A stretch of DNA of 64,000 nucleotides from CAWBUW01 sp963792075 (GTDB lineage Bacteria > Chloroflexota > Anaerolineae > Anaerolineales > UBA4823). Numbering within the stretch: position 1 is the first letter of the stretch; each line of letters opens with the position of its first letter. The translations under genes were made by a program, and so were the position numbers. The stretch spans positions 2,046,001 through 2,110,000 of the forward strand of contig CAWBUW010000012.1 in NCBI GenBank assembly GCA_963792075.1, written 5' to 3'. The notes beneath the pieces were generated by a model. That model searched no databases. It was not told where the DNA came from and was given only the letters and a program-made list of their open reading frames with translations. This document shows positions 6,354 to 15,834 of this stretch, in pieces.

Positions 6354-8375
6354 CTAAGCCTCGGCAGTGTGCAGCCGTTCCCATTCCAACATTAACGCTT
6401 CCACCTCACTTTGAGTGTGGTTATAGTCGTTGGCTAATTTCTGCACCTTGACGGTATCAGCAGGCGGGTTTTCCAGGTGGGAAGATAAATTTCGGAGCTG
6501 TTCTTCCAGCTCATTAATCTGGGTCTCAATCTGCTGGATGCGCGCCAGGCGGCGGCGTTCCTCTTTCGTGCTGCGGGTGGCAGGGCGGGCCTTGGGTTGG
6601 GAAAGCTCACGCAGCTCACGCTGCTGCGCCTGGGCCGCTTTTTCAGCTTCGTGTTCTGCATCCCGGGCCAGGCGGTATTCAGAATACGTACCTTTGAAGA
6701 CGCGCAGCAGGCTGCGTTCCTCGTCTATTTCCCAGACCTGGGTCGCCAGGGCATCGATCAGGTAACGGTCGTGAGAGACCAGTAAGATGGTGCCGGGGAA
6801 TCCCGCCAGCACGTCTTGCAGAATTTCCTGCGAGGTGATATCCAGATGGTTGGTGGGTTCGTCCAGCAGGAGCAGGTTGGCGTTCGACAGTGCCAGCTTG
6901 GCCAGCGCCAGGCGGCCGCGTTCACCGCCGGAGAGTACCGCCACCTTCTTGAAAACATCCTCACCGCTAAAGATAAAGCGGGCCAGGTAATCCCGGATCT
7001 CGGCGACGAGCATTTCCGGCGCGACGGAATCGATCTCCTGCACCAGCGTGCGCTCGGGCTGCAAGCCTTCATGCGCCTGGGCAAAGTAGCCGATCTTTAA
7101 GCTGGCGCCCAAGCGTACCTGACCGGAAAGGGGTTCAATCTGCTCCAGGATGGTTTTCAGGAAAGTGGTTTTGCCCGCACCGTTGGGCCCAATCAGCGCG
7201 GCGCATTCCAGGCGCATGAGCTCCAGATCGCCGGCCGTGAAGAGTTGTTTGCCAGGATATCCCACTTTCAAGTCATCAGCCCGCAGCACGATTTCTCCGC
7301 TGCGGCCTTCGGGTTTCAGCTTGAGGTGCAGCACAGGCGGGCGGTCGGTGGGCGCAGATAAAGAGCGCACGCGGCGGGTTGCCTCATCCACATTCATCAT
7401 GCTGACAGAGGTGGTGACCACTTCGCTGATCTCGCCCCATTTTTTGCCGACCACGGCTTCCAGGCCAAGCTGATTCACCGCTTCCAGGAAGCGGCTCAGG
7501 CGGCGCAAGCGGCCTTTGGCTTGCAGTACATTTTGCCCGGCAATGTTCTTCTTAATGTATTCGACTTCTTTTTCCAGGCGCTCTTTTTCAGCCTCAAACG
7601 TCTTCTGGCGTTCATCCCAGCGCTGTTGGCGCTGCGTGAGGTAAGCGGTGTAATTGCCGTGGTAGATTTCCAGGCCGCGGCGGCTCATTTCCAGGATGAC
7701 ATTCGCCACGCGATCCATAAAGTAGCGATCATGCGAAACGATCAGCACCGCGCCATCCCACTGGGCGATGTGGTTTTCCAGCCATTCCACCGCCTGGATA
7801 TCCAGGTGGTTGGTGGGTTCATCCAGGATTAGCAGGTCAGGATTAGAGAGCAGCAGGCGAGCCAACAGGGCGCGCGTGCGCTGTCCACCGGAGAGGTGGG
7901 CGAGAGGGGAATGGAATTCGTCTCGGGTGAAGCCCAGGCCGCCCAATACCTGCTGGATACGCGAGATATAGGTATATCCGCCCAGGTGGTCAAAATCAGC
8001 CTGGAGTGGGCCGTAGCGCACCAGGGCGGCTTCAGCCTGGTCGGGGTCGCTCATCAGGATTTCCAGGCGCGCCAGCTCAGCTTCTATCTGGCGCAGGTTG
8101 GCAAATGATTCCAGACATTCATCCCACAGCGTGCCGGAGGATTCAAAGACAGATTCCTGCGCCAGGTAACCCAGGCGCACCCCGCGCGCCCGGCTGACCA
8201 GGCCGCCGGAGGGGGTTTCTTCACCTGCCAGGATACGCAGCAAGGTGGTTTTCCCAATCCCGTTTGGCCCTACGATGGCCATGCGTGCCCGGTAGGGAAT
8301 GCTAAAAGAGACATCCTTGAAGATATCATTTGGGCCAAAGGACTTGGATAGGTTCGAAACGGTAATAAGCGACAT
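6354..8375 (-). CDS. ABC-F family ATPase (ribosome-associated type)
   Basis: A 673-residue soluble protein with two ABC ATPase domains and no membrane segments. It has Walker A GPNGIGKT (36-43) and GPNGAGKT (~400), signatures LSGGQRTRALLARLL and LSGGERGRLALAKLA, two LILDEPTNHLD-type Walker B motifs, a long charged inter-domain linker (~240-300) and a C-terminal coiled coil (~590-673). This layout is that of ABC-F translation factors (Uup/EttA/YdiF group), which bind the ribosome E site. The subgroup and any antibiotic-protection role cannot be decided by eye. It is transcribed away from the LCP genes and converges on uvrA. Confidence 0.92.
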   Translation of the reverse strand: MSLITVSNLSKSFGPNDIFKDVSFSIPYRARMAIVGPNGIGKTTLLRILAGEETPSGGLVSRARGVRLGYLAQESVFESSGTLWDECLESFANLRQIEAELARLEILMSDPDQAEAALVRYGPLQADFDHLGGYTYISRIQQVLGGLGFTRDEFHSPLAHLSGGQRTRALLARLLLSNPDLLILDEPTNHLDIQAVEWLENHIAQWDGAVLIVSHDRYFMDRVANVILEMSRRGLEIYHGNYTAYLTQRQQRWDERQKTFEAEKERLEKEVEYIKKNIAGQNVLQAKGRLRRLSRFLEAVNQLGLEAVVGKKWGEISEVVTTSVSMMNVDEATRRVRSLSAPTDRPPVLHLKLKPEGRSGEIVLRADDLKVGYPGKQLFTAGDLELMRLECAALIGPNGAGKTTFLKTILEQIEPLSGQVRLGASLKIGYFAQAHEGLQPERTLVQEIDSVAPEMLVAEIRDYLARFIFSGEDVFKKVAVLSGGERGRLALAKLALSNANLLLLDEPTNHLDITSQEILQDVLAGFPGTILLVSHDRYLIDALATQVWEIDEERSLLRVFKGTYSEYRLARDAEHEAEKAAQAQQRELRELSQPKARPATRSTKEERRRLARIQQIETQINELEEQLRNLSSHLENPPADTVKVQKLANDYNHTQSEVEALMLEWERLHTAEA

Positions 8376-8501
8376 TGCTTTTCCAGAAATAATCCCAGGA
8401 ACATTCTGGCCTCTCCAGGCGTCTTAGATTCCATCTGGTTGGGATGGCATAGAACATGCACGGATACAGCCAGAACCTATTTTACCAACGAAGATGGGGA
8501 A

Positions 8502-8544
8502 TTGGGGTGTTTGCGTGTGGTAAGGCCACACGCAAACACCCCAA
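8502..8544. repeat. Perfect 19-bp-stem hairpin between divergent genes
   Basis: Arms 8502-8520 and 8526-8544 (TTGGGGTGTTTGCGTGTGG and its complement) are perfectly paired around loop TAAGG. It lies between the divergent ABC-F and LCP genes and has no U-tract, so it is not a terminator. It has the same build as the hairpin at 3034-3076 with an unrelated core. The rest of the 8376-8601 gap holds only the promoter noted separately. Confidence 0.8.
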
Positions 8545-8579
8545 CCCCCGATCCGTGATAAATCAAGCCCAGGAGACCA

Positions 8580-8588
8580 TGTTATAAT
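8580..8588 (+). promoter_or_regulatory. Extended -10 promoter for the LCP pair
   Basis: TGT-TATAAT is a perfect extended -10 element. It overlaps the more upstream ATG at 8587, so that codon would not be in the transcript. ATG 8602 lies 13 nt downstream, giving an almost leaderless mRNA. Confidence 0.65.
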
Positions 8589-8601
8589 GGCACAAATTGT
8601 T

Positions 8602-10011
8602 ATGAACCACCAGGTATCTTTTCGCAACCGCACCCGCGCCCCGATGTCTCCCCTGCTGTGGACACTTTTGGGCGTATTTTTGTTATCTACGTTGATCACG
8701 GCCTACCTGACTTTTTTGGTAGTGCGTGAGGCGTTCATGCCCCTGAGCTCCGCTCAGGGCGCCGGAGATTTCACGCCGATTGAGAACGCATCACAGCCGG
8801 GGTTCAACGCGAATACACCCATGCAAGGGGAAAATGGCCCCACACCCCAGGCCTGGGATGGCGCAGGGCGGGTAACGGTGCTGGTGATGGGTTTGGACTT
8901 GCGGGATACGGACGAAACCGAAGCATCGCGCACGGATTCGATGATGTTGCTGACGGTGGATCCTACTTCACGCACGGCAGCGATGCTGTCTATCCCGCGC
9001 GATCTATGGGTGAATATCCCCGGATATGATTATGGCAAGATCAACACGGCATATTTTATCGGTGAAGTTTATGACCTCCCGGGTGGTGGGCCAGCGATGG
9101 CGATCCGTACAGTGGAAAACCTCCTGGGTGTGCCAATCAATTATTATGCCCAAATTGATTTCGCTGCATTTGTCGCTTTTGTAGACCAGATTGGCGGGGT
9201 CGAAGTCGATGTGCCTGAAGAGATCGTGGTGGATCCCATTGGACCGCATAACACCGTCACACTGCAGTCCGGATCGCAGATGTTGGATGGCGCAACCGCG
9301 CTGGCCTATGCCCGCAGTCGAGATACAGCCGGTGGCGACTTTGATCGCGCTTTGCGCCAACAACAGGTGGTCCTGGCGGTGCGCAACCGCGTGTTGAACC
9401 TGAGACTGCTGCCAACTTTGATCGAAAAAGCCCCTCTGCTGTACAACGAACTTTCCTCGGGTGTGCATACCAATATGTCTTTGGAAGAGATGATCCGCCT
9501 GGCATGGCTGGCCCAGCAAATCCCAGCCGAAAATATCAAGCGGGCAGCGATCAACTATGACCAGGTGACTCCATCCATGTCGGCGGAAGGAATGGATATC
9601 TTGCTGCCGGATACTGAAAAAATCCGGCAACTGCGGGATGAAATTTTCACCGAGACGGGTCCGGTAAGTCCGTCCGAGACTGTAGTCGCAAGTGACCCGC
9701 GGGAGTCGATGGCAGCAGAATCCGCACGCGTCTCTGTACTGAATGCCACATTTACCACGGGGCTGGCTGCCGAAACCGGAGATTACCTGATCGGCCAGGG
9801 TATCAGCGTGGCGAATACCGGGAATGCCTCCGAAGCCGCTGCATTGACCGCAATTATTGACTACAGCGGTAAACCGTATACGCTACAATACCTGGTTGAT
9901 TTATTACATGTAGAGCCCAGCCGGATCTATCACCGCTATGATCCGAACAGCGAAGTGGATATTGCCATTTTGCTCGGAGATGACTGGGCGAACGATAATC
10001 CAATGCCATGA
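8602..10011 (+). CDS. LytR-CpsA-Psr (LCP) family glycopolymer ligase, copy 1
   Basis: LCP proteins sit in the membrane with the catalytic domain outside and transfer undecaprenyl-linked glycopolymers onto the cell wall. This 469-residue protein has a short basic N-terminus, one membrane segment (~13-35), then the LCP core: RTDSMMLLTVDP, LSIPRDLWV, KINTAYF, GGPAMAIRTVENLLG, DQIGGVEV and ALAYARSR, which include the conserved Arg/Asp residues. The C-terminal ~100 residues form a LytR_C domain (SVLNATFTTGLAAETGDYL). ATG 8602 is preferred over 8587 because of the overlapping -10 box. The stop overlaps the ATG of the next LCP gene by 4 nt. Confidence 0.9.
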   Translation: MNHQVSFRNRTRAPMSPLLWTLLGVFLLSTLITAYLTFLVVREAFMPLSSAQGAGDFTPIENASQPGFNANTPMQGENGPTPQAWDGAGRVTVLVMGLDLRDTDETEASRTDSMMLLTVDPTSRTAAMLSIPRDLWVNIPGYDYGKINTAYFIGEVYDLPGGGPAMAIRTVENLLGVPINYYAQIDFAAFVAFVDQIGGVEVDVPEEIVVDPIGPHNTVTLQSGSQMLDGATALAYARSRDTAGGDFDRALRQQQVVLAVRNRVLNLRLLPTLIEKAPLLYNELSSGVHTNMSLEEMIRLAWLAQQIPAENIKRAAINYDQVTPSMSAEGMDILLPDTEKIRQLRDEIFTETGPVSPSETVVASDPRESMAAESARVSVLNATFTTGLAAETGDYLIGQGISVANTGNASEAAALTAIIDYSGKPYTLQYLVDLLHVEPSRIYHRYDPNSEVDIAILLGDDWANDNPMP

Positions 10012-11450
10012 AAGAAAAGCAACAGAATACTTTGTCATTAAAATCAATGTTCCGCAGGGGCTGGCTGGTTCTATTCGTAGTGCTTGCCAGCTTGATCGTC
10101 TATTTTACTTACACCTGGTCAGTGGATTTCTGGTCTAAGTTTAGTGTGGCCAACCTGCCTGGGCTGGCACTGGTGAATACGCCCACGCCCGGCCTGGATG
10201 CACAGGGCCAGCCGCTGCCTGAAACCACCCCCGCTGCATCTCAGGCTGGTATGGAAATGGGGCTGACCCCACAACCCTGGGATGGCGCCAGCCGGGTAAC
10301 CATGTTGGTCGTCGGGTTGGATTATGGCGACTGGTCGAATGATCGCGCTGGCCCCTCGCGTACCGATACGATGATCCTGTTCACGGTTGACCCGCTGACC
10401 AAGAAAGCGGGTATCCTGAATATCCCGCGCGACCTGTGGGTGAGCATCCCTGGCTTTGACTATGGAAAGATCAACACGGCTTATTTTCTGGGCGAGGCCA
10501 ACCAGCTCCCTGGGGGCGGGCCGGCGCTGGCAACTCAAACTGTGGAAAACCTGTTGGGAATCAAGATAGATTATTTTGCCCAGGTGGATTTCTTCGTTTT
10601 TGAGCGCTTCATCGATGAAATTGGTGGGGTCGTGGTCAATGTTCAGTCTGAAATGAAGATTGATCCGATCGGCAAGTATAATACCAAGATCCTGCAGCCT
10701 GGCGAGCAGCGTTTGTACGGCGCGGATGCACTGGCTTATGTACGGGCGCGATATACCGAAGGTGGTGATTTTGACCGCGCCCAGCGGCAGCAAGAAGTGA
10801 TTATGGAGGTCATCCGGCGCGTGACCAAACCCTCTTTCTTCCCGGTGTTGATGGGTAAAGCGCCGCAGCTTTATGAAGAATTAGCCCCGGGGATCAAAAC
10901 GAACATGTCCCTGGATACGGCGCTGCAGTTTGCCTGGCTGGCGCAGGATTTCGCCAAGGGAAATATCAAGGAAAATGTCCGCCGCGGCGCAATTGCTCCT
11001 CCGGATCAGGTGTTGTTTGCCAAGTCTCCCGATGGCAGCATGGATATCCTCAAGCCAATCCCAGATAAGATTCGTCAGGTGCGTGACTATGTGTTTGGCA
11101 TTGAGGATGCGGCTTCGCCGTTGATGGCGCAGGCGGAACCGGTAGACCTGATGAAACAGGAAGCTGCCCGGCTATCCGTGCTGAATGGCTCGGGCGTCGA
11201 AGGGTTGGCCAGCCGCACGCAAGCTTATCTGAGCGGATTGGGCGCAAATGTACCAAATGTGGGGAATGGCCAGTTTTCCCAGGCGACCACAATCATCTCC
11301 TACACCGGCAAGCCTTATACGCTACGTTACCTGGTGGATTTGATGAAAATCCCGGAAAATAATATATATCTCCGCTATGATCCGAATGCTACCGTGGACG
11401 TGGAAGTAGTGCTGGGCTCGGATTGGGCCTATACCAACCCGATGCCATAA
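10008..11450 (+). CDS. LytR-CpsA-Psr (LCP) family glycopolymer ligase, copy 2
   Basis: A paralogue of the preceding protein (480 residues) with the same plan: basic N-terminus, membrane segment ~17-36, LCP core with SRTDTMILFTVDP, LNIPRDLWVSIPG, YGKINTAYF, GGPALATQTVENLLG and ALAYVRARYTEGGDFDRA, and a C-terminal LytR_C domain ending SDWAYTNPMP (copy 1 ends DDWANDNPMP). The close match over the full length marks a tandem duplication. ATG overlaps the stop of copy 1 (ATGA), so they are translationally coupled. The two may serve different acceptors or polymers; the sequence does not show which. Confidence 0.9.
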   Translation: MKEKQQNTLSLKSMFRRGWLVLFVVLASLIVYFTYTWSVDFWSKFSVANLPGLALVNTPTPGLDAQGQPLPETTPAASQAGMEMGLTPQPWDGASRVTMLVVGLDYGDWSNDRAGPSRTDTMILFTVDPLTKKAGILNIPRDLWVSIPGFDYGKINTAYFLGEANQLPGGGPALATQTVENLLGIKIDYFAQVDFFVFERFIDEIGGVVVNVQSEMKIDPIGKYNTKILQPGEQRLYGADALAYVRARYTEGGDFDRAQRQQEVIMEVIRRVTKPSFFPVLMGKAPQLYEELAPGIKTNMSLDTALQFAWLAQDFAKGNIKENVRRGAIAPPDQVLFAKSPDGSMDILKPIPDKIRQVRDYVFGIEDAASPLMAQAEPVDLMKQEAARLSVLNGSGVEGLASRTQAYLSGLGANVPNVGNGQFSQATTIISYTGKPYTLRYLVDLMKIPENNIYLRYDPNATVDVEVVLGSDWAYTNPMP

Positions 11451-11470
11451 GAAACTGCCTGTTCGGGGGT

Positions 11471-11524
11471 GGGGTGGTTGGTGCGGCAACAAAGCTGCCG
11501 CACCAACCACCCCAAATTTTTTTG
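11471..11524 (+). terminator. Terminator hairpin of the LCP pair, with TTTGGACAGG tail
   Basis: An 18-bp perfect stem (11471-11488 with 11496-11513) is followed by AAATTTTTTT, a good rho-independent terminator for the plus strand. The tail runs into TTTGGACAGGTT, the right-end word of the palindrome family seen at 2170-2282. It lies between convergent genes. Confidence 0.82.
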
Positions 11525-11532
11525 GACAGGTT

Positions 11533-12624
11533 CTATAAAATTTCTTCCATGCTCTGCCCACGATATGCCGCGCGGGAGGCCATCCAGTCATTGAGGGTCT
11601 TGGGAATGGCGGGCTGCTCTGCCTCCGGGCGCAATACGAGCGCCAGTGCATCCTCTGGGCAGGCCAGCGTGCAAACGCCGCAGCCTGTGCAGCGCTGGGA
11701 GTCAATAACCAGGGATGTATCCAGCGTCAGTGCGTCAAACTGGCAACGATCAATGCAGTCGCCGCACAAAATACATAAGTCAGTCTCAACTGTGTTGACA
11801 TAAGCCGAATGGGCGATTACGTTGGCAATACCCAAATCGGCCATACCGCGCAAGATGCCGCATGAGCAGGTACAGCAGTTGCAGATGTACCATACTCCTT
11901 GCTCGTTATTGCTGACAGAGTGGACTAACCCGGCTTCGGCAGCGCGGTGCAGCGTCGCCATGGCTTCTTCTTGGGTCAGGGGGCGGACGACGGAGCTGTG
12001 GTCGAAAGCTCCCGGTGAAGTGCTGAGCGCCATGCACACGTCGATCGGGTGGGGGCAGGGTTGCCCGATGAGCGCTTTCTGCGTACGGCAGATGCAGTCT
12101 AAAACGCCCCAGGACTGGCAGGAGGCGACAATCGCCGCGGCCAATTCGTAGGGATGCACTTCCAGGTTGTTCTTGACGCTTTCATTGACCGGGATGACGC
12201 GGTGCACAACGGGTTGCATCGCAAGCATGCGCCCGAAGGCTTCGTGATAATACTGCTCGAAAAGGATGGCTGTCTCGGCGTCCAGGCGGCCGGCTTGCAT
12301 CTCATAGATGCCTACCACGAAAGGCATCAGCCCGAAGCCGATCACGCCTTCAACCGGTCCGGCGGCAATCAACCCCTTACGCACCATATCTTTAAGCTGT
12401 TTGCGCAGGTCAACCGCCTCCTTGTCCAGCCGGGCAGCAAGCTGCTCCGCTGTTTCCAGCGCCAGGCGGAGCTTTGAGGCCAGCGCGGCCTGTTCCGGCG
12501 TGAACAGGCGCGCCAGTAAACGTAGCTCGGTGCCATCGGGCGTCGGTGGGTAGCCATTGGGCAGTGCATCCAGGCGTCGAGCAAGGGATTGGTAGGTTTC
12601 GAGGGGGGAAGGGAGTGTTTGCAT
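11533..12624 (-). CDS. 4Fe-4S ferredoxin-domain protein with Cys-rich N-terminal module
   Basis: A 363-residue protein. The last ~90 residues hold two ferredoxin-type clusters, CILCGDCIDRC and CTGCGVCTLAC. Upstream there are unusual Cys groups: CICRTQKALIGQPC, then CNCCTCSCGI near residue 250. The first ~200 residues are helical, with no known motif. The Cys pattern suggests an oxidoreductase partner or electron carrier; the substrate is unknown. A far-upstream extension of this frame (to 13230) would run antisense through recD2 and is rejected. ATG 12624 has a weak GAGAAAG upstream. Transcribed divergently from recD2. Confidence 0.8.
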   Translation of the reverse strand: MQTLPSPLETYQSLARRLDALPNGYPPTPDGTELRLLARLFTPEQAALASKLRLALETAEQLAARLDKEAVDLRKQLKDMVRKGLIAAGPVEGVIGFGLMPFVVGIYEMQAGRLDAETAILFEQYYHEAFGRMLAMQPVVHRVIPVNESVKNNLEVHPYELAAAIVASCQSWGVLDCICRTQKALIGQPCPHPIDVCMALSTSPGAFDHSSVVRPLTQEEAMATLHRAAEAGLVHSVSNNEQGVWYICNCCTCSCGILRGMADLGIANVIAHSAYVNTVETDLCILCGDCIDRCQFDALTLDTSLVIDSQRCTGCGVCTLACPEDALALVLRPEAEQPAIPKTLNDWMASRAAYRGQSMEEIL

Positions 12625-12645
12625 ACGAATCACTTTCTCATTTCC

Positions 12646-12674
12646 TTGACACCGTCCGGTGCCAATAGGATACT
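12646..12674 (+). promoter_or_regulatory. Promoter for recD2
   Basis: TTGACA (12646-12651), a 17-nt spacer and GATACT (12669-12674, 4 of 6 matches to TATAAT). The -10-like box ends 7 nt before ATG 12682, so transcription would begin at or next to the start codon. A GGAG at 12676-12679 is also present, so a conventional start cannot be excluded. Confidence 0.5.
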
Positions 12675-12681
12675 TGGAGAT

Positions 12682-14910
12682 ATGGAAACAGAGATATTGA
12701 CTGGCTCGGTGGAGCGGATTACATTTTATAACACAGAAAACGGATTTTCGGTACTGCGATTGTTGCCCGACCAAAAGCGCCTGACCGGCCTGAACCGGGA
12801 TGGACTGGCTACGGTCACGGGCAACCTGCCTGAGCTGACGCCGGGCGAGCACGTCCGGCTGCGCGGTCGCTGGGTCAACCACCCCAAGCATGGGATGCAA
12901 TTTGAGGTGGAACTCTGCGAGCAAATGCTGCCGGCATCGGTGGATGGCATCCGGCGTTACCTGGGTTCGGGATTGATCAAGGGGATTGGCCCCAGGCTGG
13001 CGGAACGGATTGTGACCCAGTTTGGGATAGACACCCTGGAAATCATCGAAAACCACCCTGAACGCCTGCTGGAAGTGGCTGACATTGGGCGCAAACGTTC
13101 GACTTTGATCGCCAGCGCCTGGGAAGAACAGAAACAAGTCAAGGAAATCATGATCTTTTTGCATGGTTATGGGGTCAGCACCAACCTGGCGGTCAAGATT
13201 TATAAGACTTATGGTGACCAGGCGTTGCAAGTGGTGCGCAGCGATCCTTACCGCCTGGCGCGGGACATCTACGGCGTGGGCTTTAGAACCGCTGACCAGA
13301 TCGCGCAGAAGCTGGGCTTACCTGTGGACCATCCTTCGCGCGTGGAGGCCGGGCTGGCGTACGTGCTAAACCAGATGACCGAAGAAGGACACGTGTATGC
13401 GCCGCGCCTGGAACTGGTTACACGGGCGAGTGAACTCTTAATCTTACCGGTTGAAACGGTTGAGCCAGCCGTCGAGAGGTTGGCGGCAGATGGGCAGGTC
13501 AAGGTTGAAACGCTGCCACCTCCTGATTGGCAGGTATCTACGGAGAACAATGCGCCGGGGATCGGGGATCTTGCCGGCGAAGAAGGCTCGCCGGCAGTGT
13601 ACCTGGCGCAGTTCTATTTTACCGAGACGGGTGTGGCCGAGAAGCTGCATACCCTGGCTTCCACCCTGTTCACGCGTTTGAGTGACGTGGCGCCGGCATT
13701 TGTCATGCTGGACCCGACCCTCTCGGCAGAACAGCAGGCCGCGGTGCGTTCCGCGCTCAGTCACCCGGTCAGTGTGCTGACGGGGGGGCCAGGCACGGGA
13801 AAGACGACTGCCGTGCGAGCGCTGATCGCTGCGCTGGAAAGCGCGGGGAAGAAATACGCGCTGGCCTCGCCAACCGGACGGGCAGCCAAGCGCCTGGCCG
13901 AGGCCACGGGTCGCCCTGCGAGCACCATCCACCGCTTGTTAGGACCTTCACCCACGGAAGGGTTTAAATCTAATGCAGGCAATCCGCTGCCCATAGATTT
14001 CCTGGTGGTGGATGAAGCTTCCATGCTTGACTTGATGCTGACCTATGCCTTGTTAAAAGCGCTCCAGCCGGGCACCCACCTGCTGTTGGTGGGGGACGTA
14101 GACCAACTGCCCTCTGTCGGGGCAGGGGATGTGCTGCGTGACCTGATCGCCAGCGGGGTGGCACCGGTGACACGCCTGGGTGTGATCTTCCGCCAGGCAG
14201 CAAATTCGCACATTATCACCAATGCTCACCGCATCAACCAGGGAGAGCTGCCGCTGTTTGCGAAAGATGGACGGGATTTTTTCCTATTCCAGGCTGAGAC
14301 GCCCGAAGAAGCAGGGGATTGGGTGCAGGATGTAGTGGTCAACCGTATTCCGGCGAAGTTTGGACTGCACCCGCGCGACGATATCCAGGTGCTGGCTCCG
14401 ATGTATCGCGGTGCGGCAGGGGTAACCGCGCTGAACGAGCGCCTGCAGGCGGCGCTAAACCCGCCCGATGCGCGCCACCCGGAAAAGCAGTTGTTTGGCC
14501 AACTGTTGCGCCTGGGTGACAAAGTCATGCAAACGCAAAATAATTATGAGAAAGACACCTTCAATGGGGATATCGGCAGTGTATCTGGGATGGATCTGAT
14601 TGAGCACACGCTGGAGGTGACCTTTGAGGGCCGGCGCGTGGTATATGACTGGAGTGAAGCCGACCAGATTATGCTGGCTTATGCTGTGTCGGTGCATAAG
14701 GCGCAAGGATCGGAGTTCCCGGCAGTGGTTGTGCCGCTGGTCACGGCGCATTATATGATGCTGCAGCGCAATTTGCTCTATACCGCGGTAACGCGGGCGA
14801 AGCGATTGTGTGTACTGGTGGGCAGCCGCAAAGCGCTGAGCATGGCGGTGCAGAATAATAAAGTCACCCAACGCTATACCGCGCTGGATTGGCGGTTGGC
14901 AGAAGGGTAA
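12682..14910 (+). CDS. recD2: RecD2 family 5'-3' DNA helicase
   Basis: RecD2 helicases act outside the RecBCD complex in DNA repair. The 742-residue protein has the RecD2 N-terminal extension (OB-like start TEILTGSVERITFYN, then helix-hairpin-helix segments around SGLIKGIGPRLAERI and DPYRLARDIYGVGF), followed by a superfamily 1B core: Walker A GGPGTGKTT (~370), VVDEASMLD, GDVDQLPSVGAGDVLRD and the C-terminal SVHKAQGSEFPAVVVP and LLYTAVTRAK motifs. No recB or recC is near, as expected for RecD2. An upstream start at 12589 lies before the promoter and is rejected. Confidence 0.95.
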   Translation: METEILTGSVERITFYNTENGFSVLRLLPDQKRLTGLNRDGLATVTGNLPELTPGEHVRLRGRWVNHPKHGMQFEVELCEQMLPASVDGIRRYLGSGLIKGIGPRLAERIVTQFGIDTLEIIENHPERLLEVADIGRKRSTLIASAWEEQKQVKEIMIFLHGYGVSTNLAVKIYKTYGDQALQVVRSDPYRLARDIYGVGFRTADQIAQKLGLPVDHPSRVEAGLAYVLNQMTEEGHVYAPRLELVTRASELLILPVETVEPAVERLAADGQVKVETLPPPDWQVSTENNAPGIGDLAGEEGSPAVYLAQFYFTETGVAEKLHTLASTLFTRLSDVAPAFVMLDPTLSAEQQAAVRSALSHPVSVLTGGPGTGKTTAVRALIAALESAGKKYALASPTGRAAKRLAEATGRPASTIHRLLGPSPTEGFKSNAGNPLPIDFLVVDEASMLDLMLTYALLKALQPGTHLLLVGDVDQLPSVGAGDVLRDLIASGVAPVTRLGVIFRQAANSHIITNAHRINQGELPLFAKDGRDFFLFQAETPEEAGDWVQDVVVNRIPAKFGLHPRDDIQVLAPMYRGAAGVTALNERLQAALNPPDARHPEKQLFGQLLRLGDKVMQTQNNYEKDTFNGDIGSVSGMDLIEHTLEVTFEGRRVVYDWSEADQIMLAYAVSVHKAQGSEFPAVVVPLVTAHYMMLQRNLLYTAVTRAKRLCVLVGSRKALSMAVQNNKVTQRYTALDWRLAEG

Positions 14911-14911
14911 T

Positions 14912-14934
14912 CCCTCTCCACTGGAGAGGGTTTT
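14912..14934 (+). terminator. Short terminator after recD2
   Basis: CCCTCTCC-A-CTGGAGAGGG forms a compact GC stem right after the recD2 stop and is followed by TTTT. It lies between convergent genes. Confidence 0.65.
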
Positions 14935-14964
14935 AGGGGTAAAACCCCTTATTTTGCTCCTGGA

Positions 14965-15834
14965 TCAGGGTTGGCGAAAGATGAGATTCCAGGAGCCCCA
15001 AAAGCGCGAACTGTCGGGCGCTTCGCATTCCACCGCAGTCAGCCCTGAGGCAGGTTCGCCGCCATCTGCCAGGCGTATCTGGTAGGTTTGGCCGGGTTGG
15101 ATGGCGTAATCCGCATACCCTGGGTCGAGCTCGGGTTTGAGCCCGGTGTAGAAGCGCTCCTCGCTGCCGTCCCAATTGATGATCACTTCCACGCCCGGCA
15201 CTGGCTGCCCGGCTGCATCCTGGGCCTCCACCTGGATGAGCGAAGCAGTTCCAAGCGAACAAACCAGGTTTTGCTCGATTAAGACGAAGGCCGCGCCCTG
15301 GGTGGGGGTTGCGGTACGTGTGGGCAGTGGCGTGATGCTGGGTGTCGGTGTGCCGGTCGCTGCTCCGGGTACCGGCGGGGTAGTTGTCGGGGTCGGTGTG
15401 GCAAGCAGAGAGACCACCGAAGTGGGGGTCAGGGTAGGGGAAGGCTCCCTGGTTGGCGTGACTGAAGTGGTTGGGAGGGGCGTTGGCGCCAGCGGGCTGC
15501 CGCTCATTGCCAGGCTCAGTGACTGGAGAGCGGTAATTTCGCTCGCGGGGCGTCCTTGGGATTGTGCCAGCTCAGCCTGCAGGGCTAATGCGCTGACCGG
15601 CTCAGGATCTTCTAACAAGTCCAACCGGGCACGGGCGCGAGCGAAATCACCATTGGACAGGTAGGCTACGGCAATCAAGGCACGATACTGGTCTTTGAAA
15701 TCACCCCGTAGAGAAGCGGGGGATGTGTTGGTATATTGCAGGGGCGAAATAAGCCAGGCATACGCCAATCCGGCAAGGATTCCCAACACCAGGCCGGTAA
15801 ACAGGTACCAGGGGCCGCGCTCATCCTGTCTCAT
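14965..15834 (-). CDS. Membrane-anchored protein with Thr/Pro-rich linker and beta-sandwich-like tail
   Basis: 289 residues, no named family recognised. An N-terminal membrane segment (~9-29) is followed by a ~90-residue module starting LISPLQYTNTSPASLRGDFKDQYRALIAVAYL. Then comes a low-complexity Thr/Pro/Ser linker (~115-175), and a C-terminal domain with EAQDAAGQPVPGVEVIINWDGSEERFYTG, which resembles carboxypeptidase-regulatory or Ig-like sugar-binding folds. The first module is paralogous to the whole of the upstream neighbour, whose stop overlaps this ATG by 4 nt. The C-terminal domain is predicted to be outside the cell. Confidence 0.72.
   Translation of the reverse strand: MRQDERGPWYLFTGLVLGILAGLAYAWLISPLQYTNTSPASLRGDFKDQYRALIAVAYLSNGDFARARARLDLLEDPEPVSALALQAELAQSQGRPASEITALQSLSLAMSGSPLAPTPLPTTSVTPTREPSPTLTPTSVVSLLATPTPTTTPPVPGAATGTPTPSITPLPTRTATPTQGAAFVLIEQNLVCSLGTASLIQVEAQDAAGQPVPGVEVIINWDGSEERFYTGLKPELDPGYADYAIQPGQTYQIRLADGGEPASGLTAVECEAPDSSRFWGSWNLIFRQP

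Noticed and set aside
12625..13230. N-terminal extension of the Fe-S protein frame on the minus strand (202 extra codons)
   Set aside because: It runs antisense through the recD2 coding sequence and shows no family motifs; ATG 12624 gives a sensible start.
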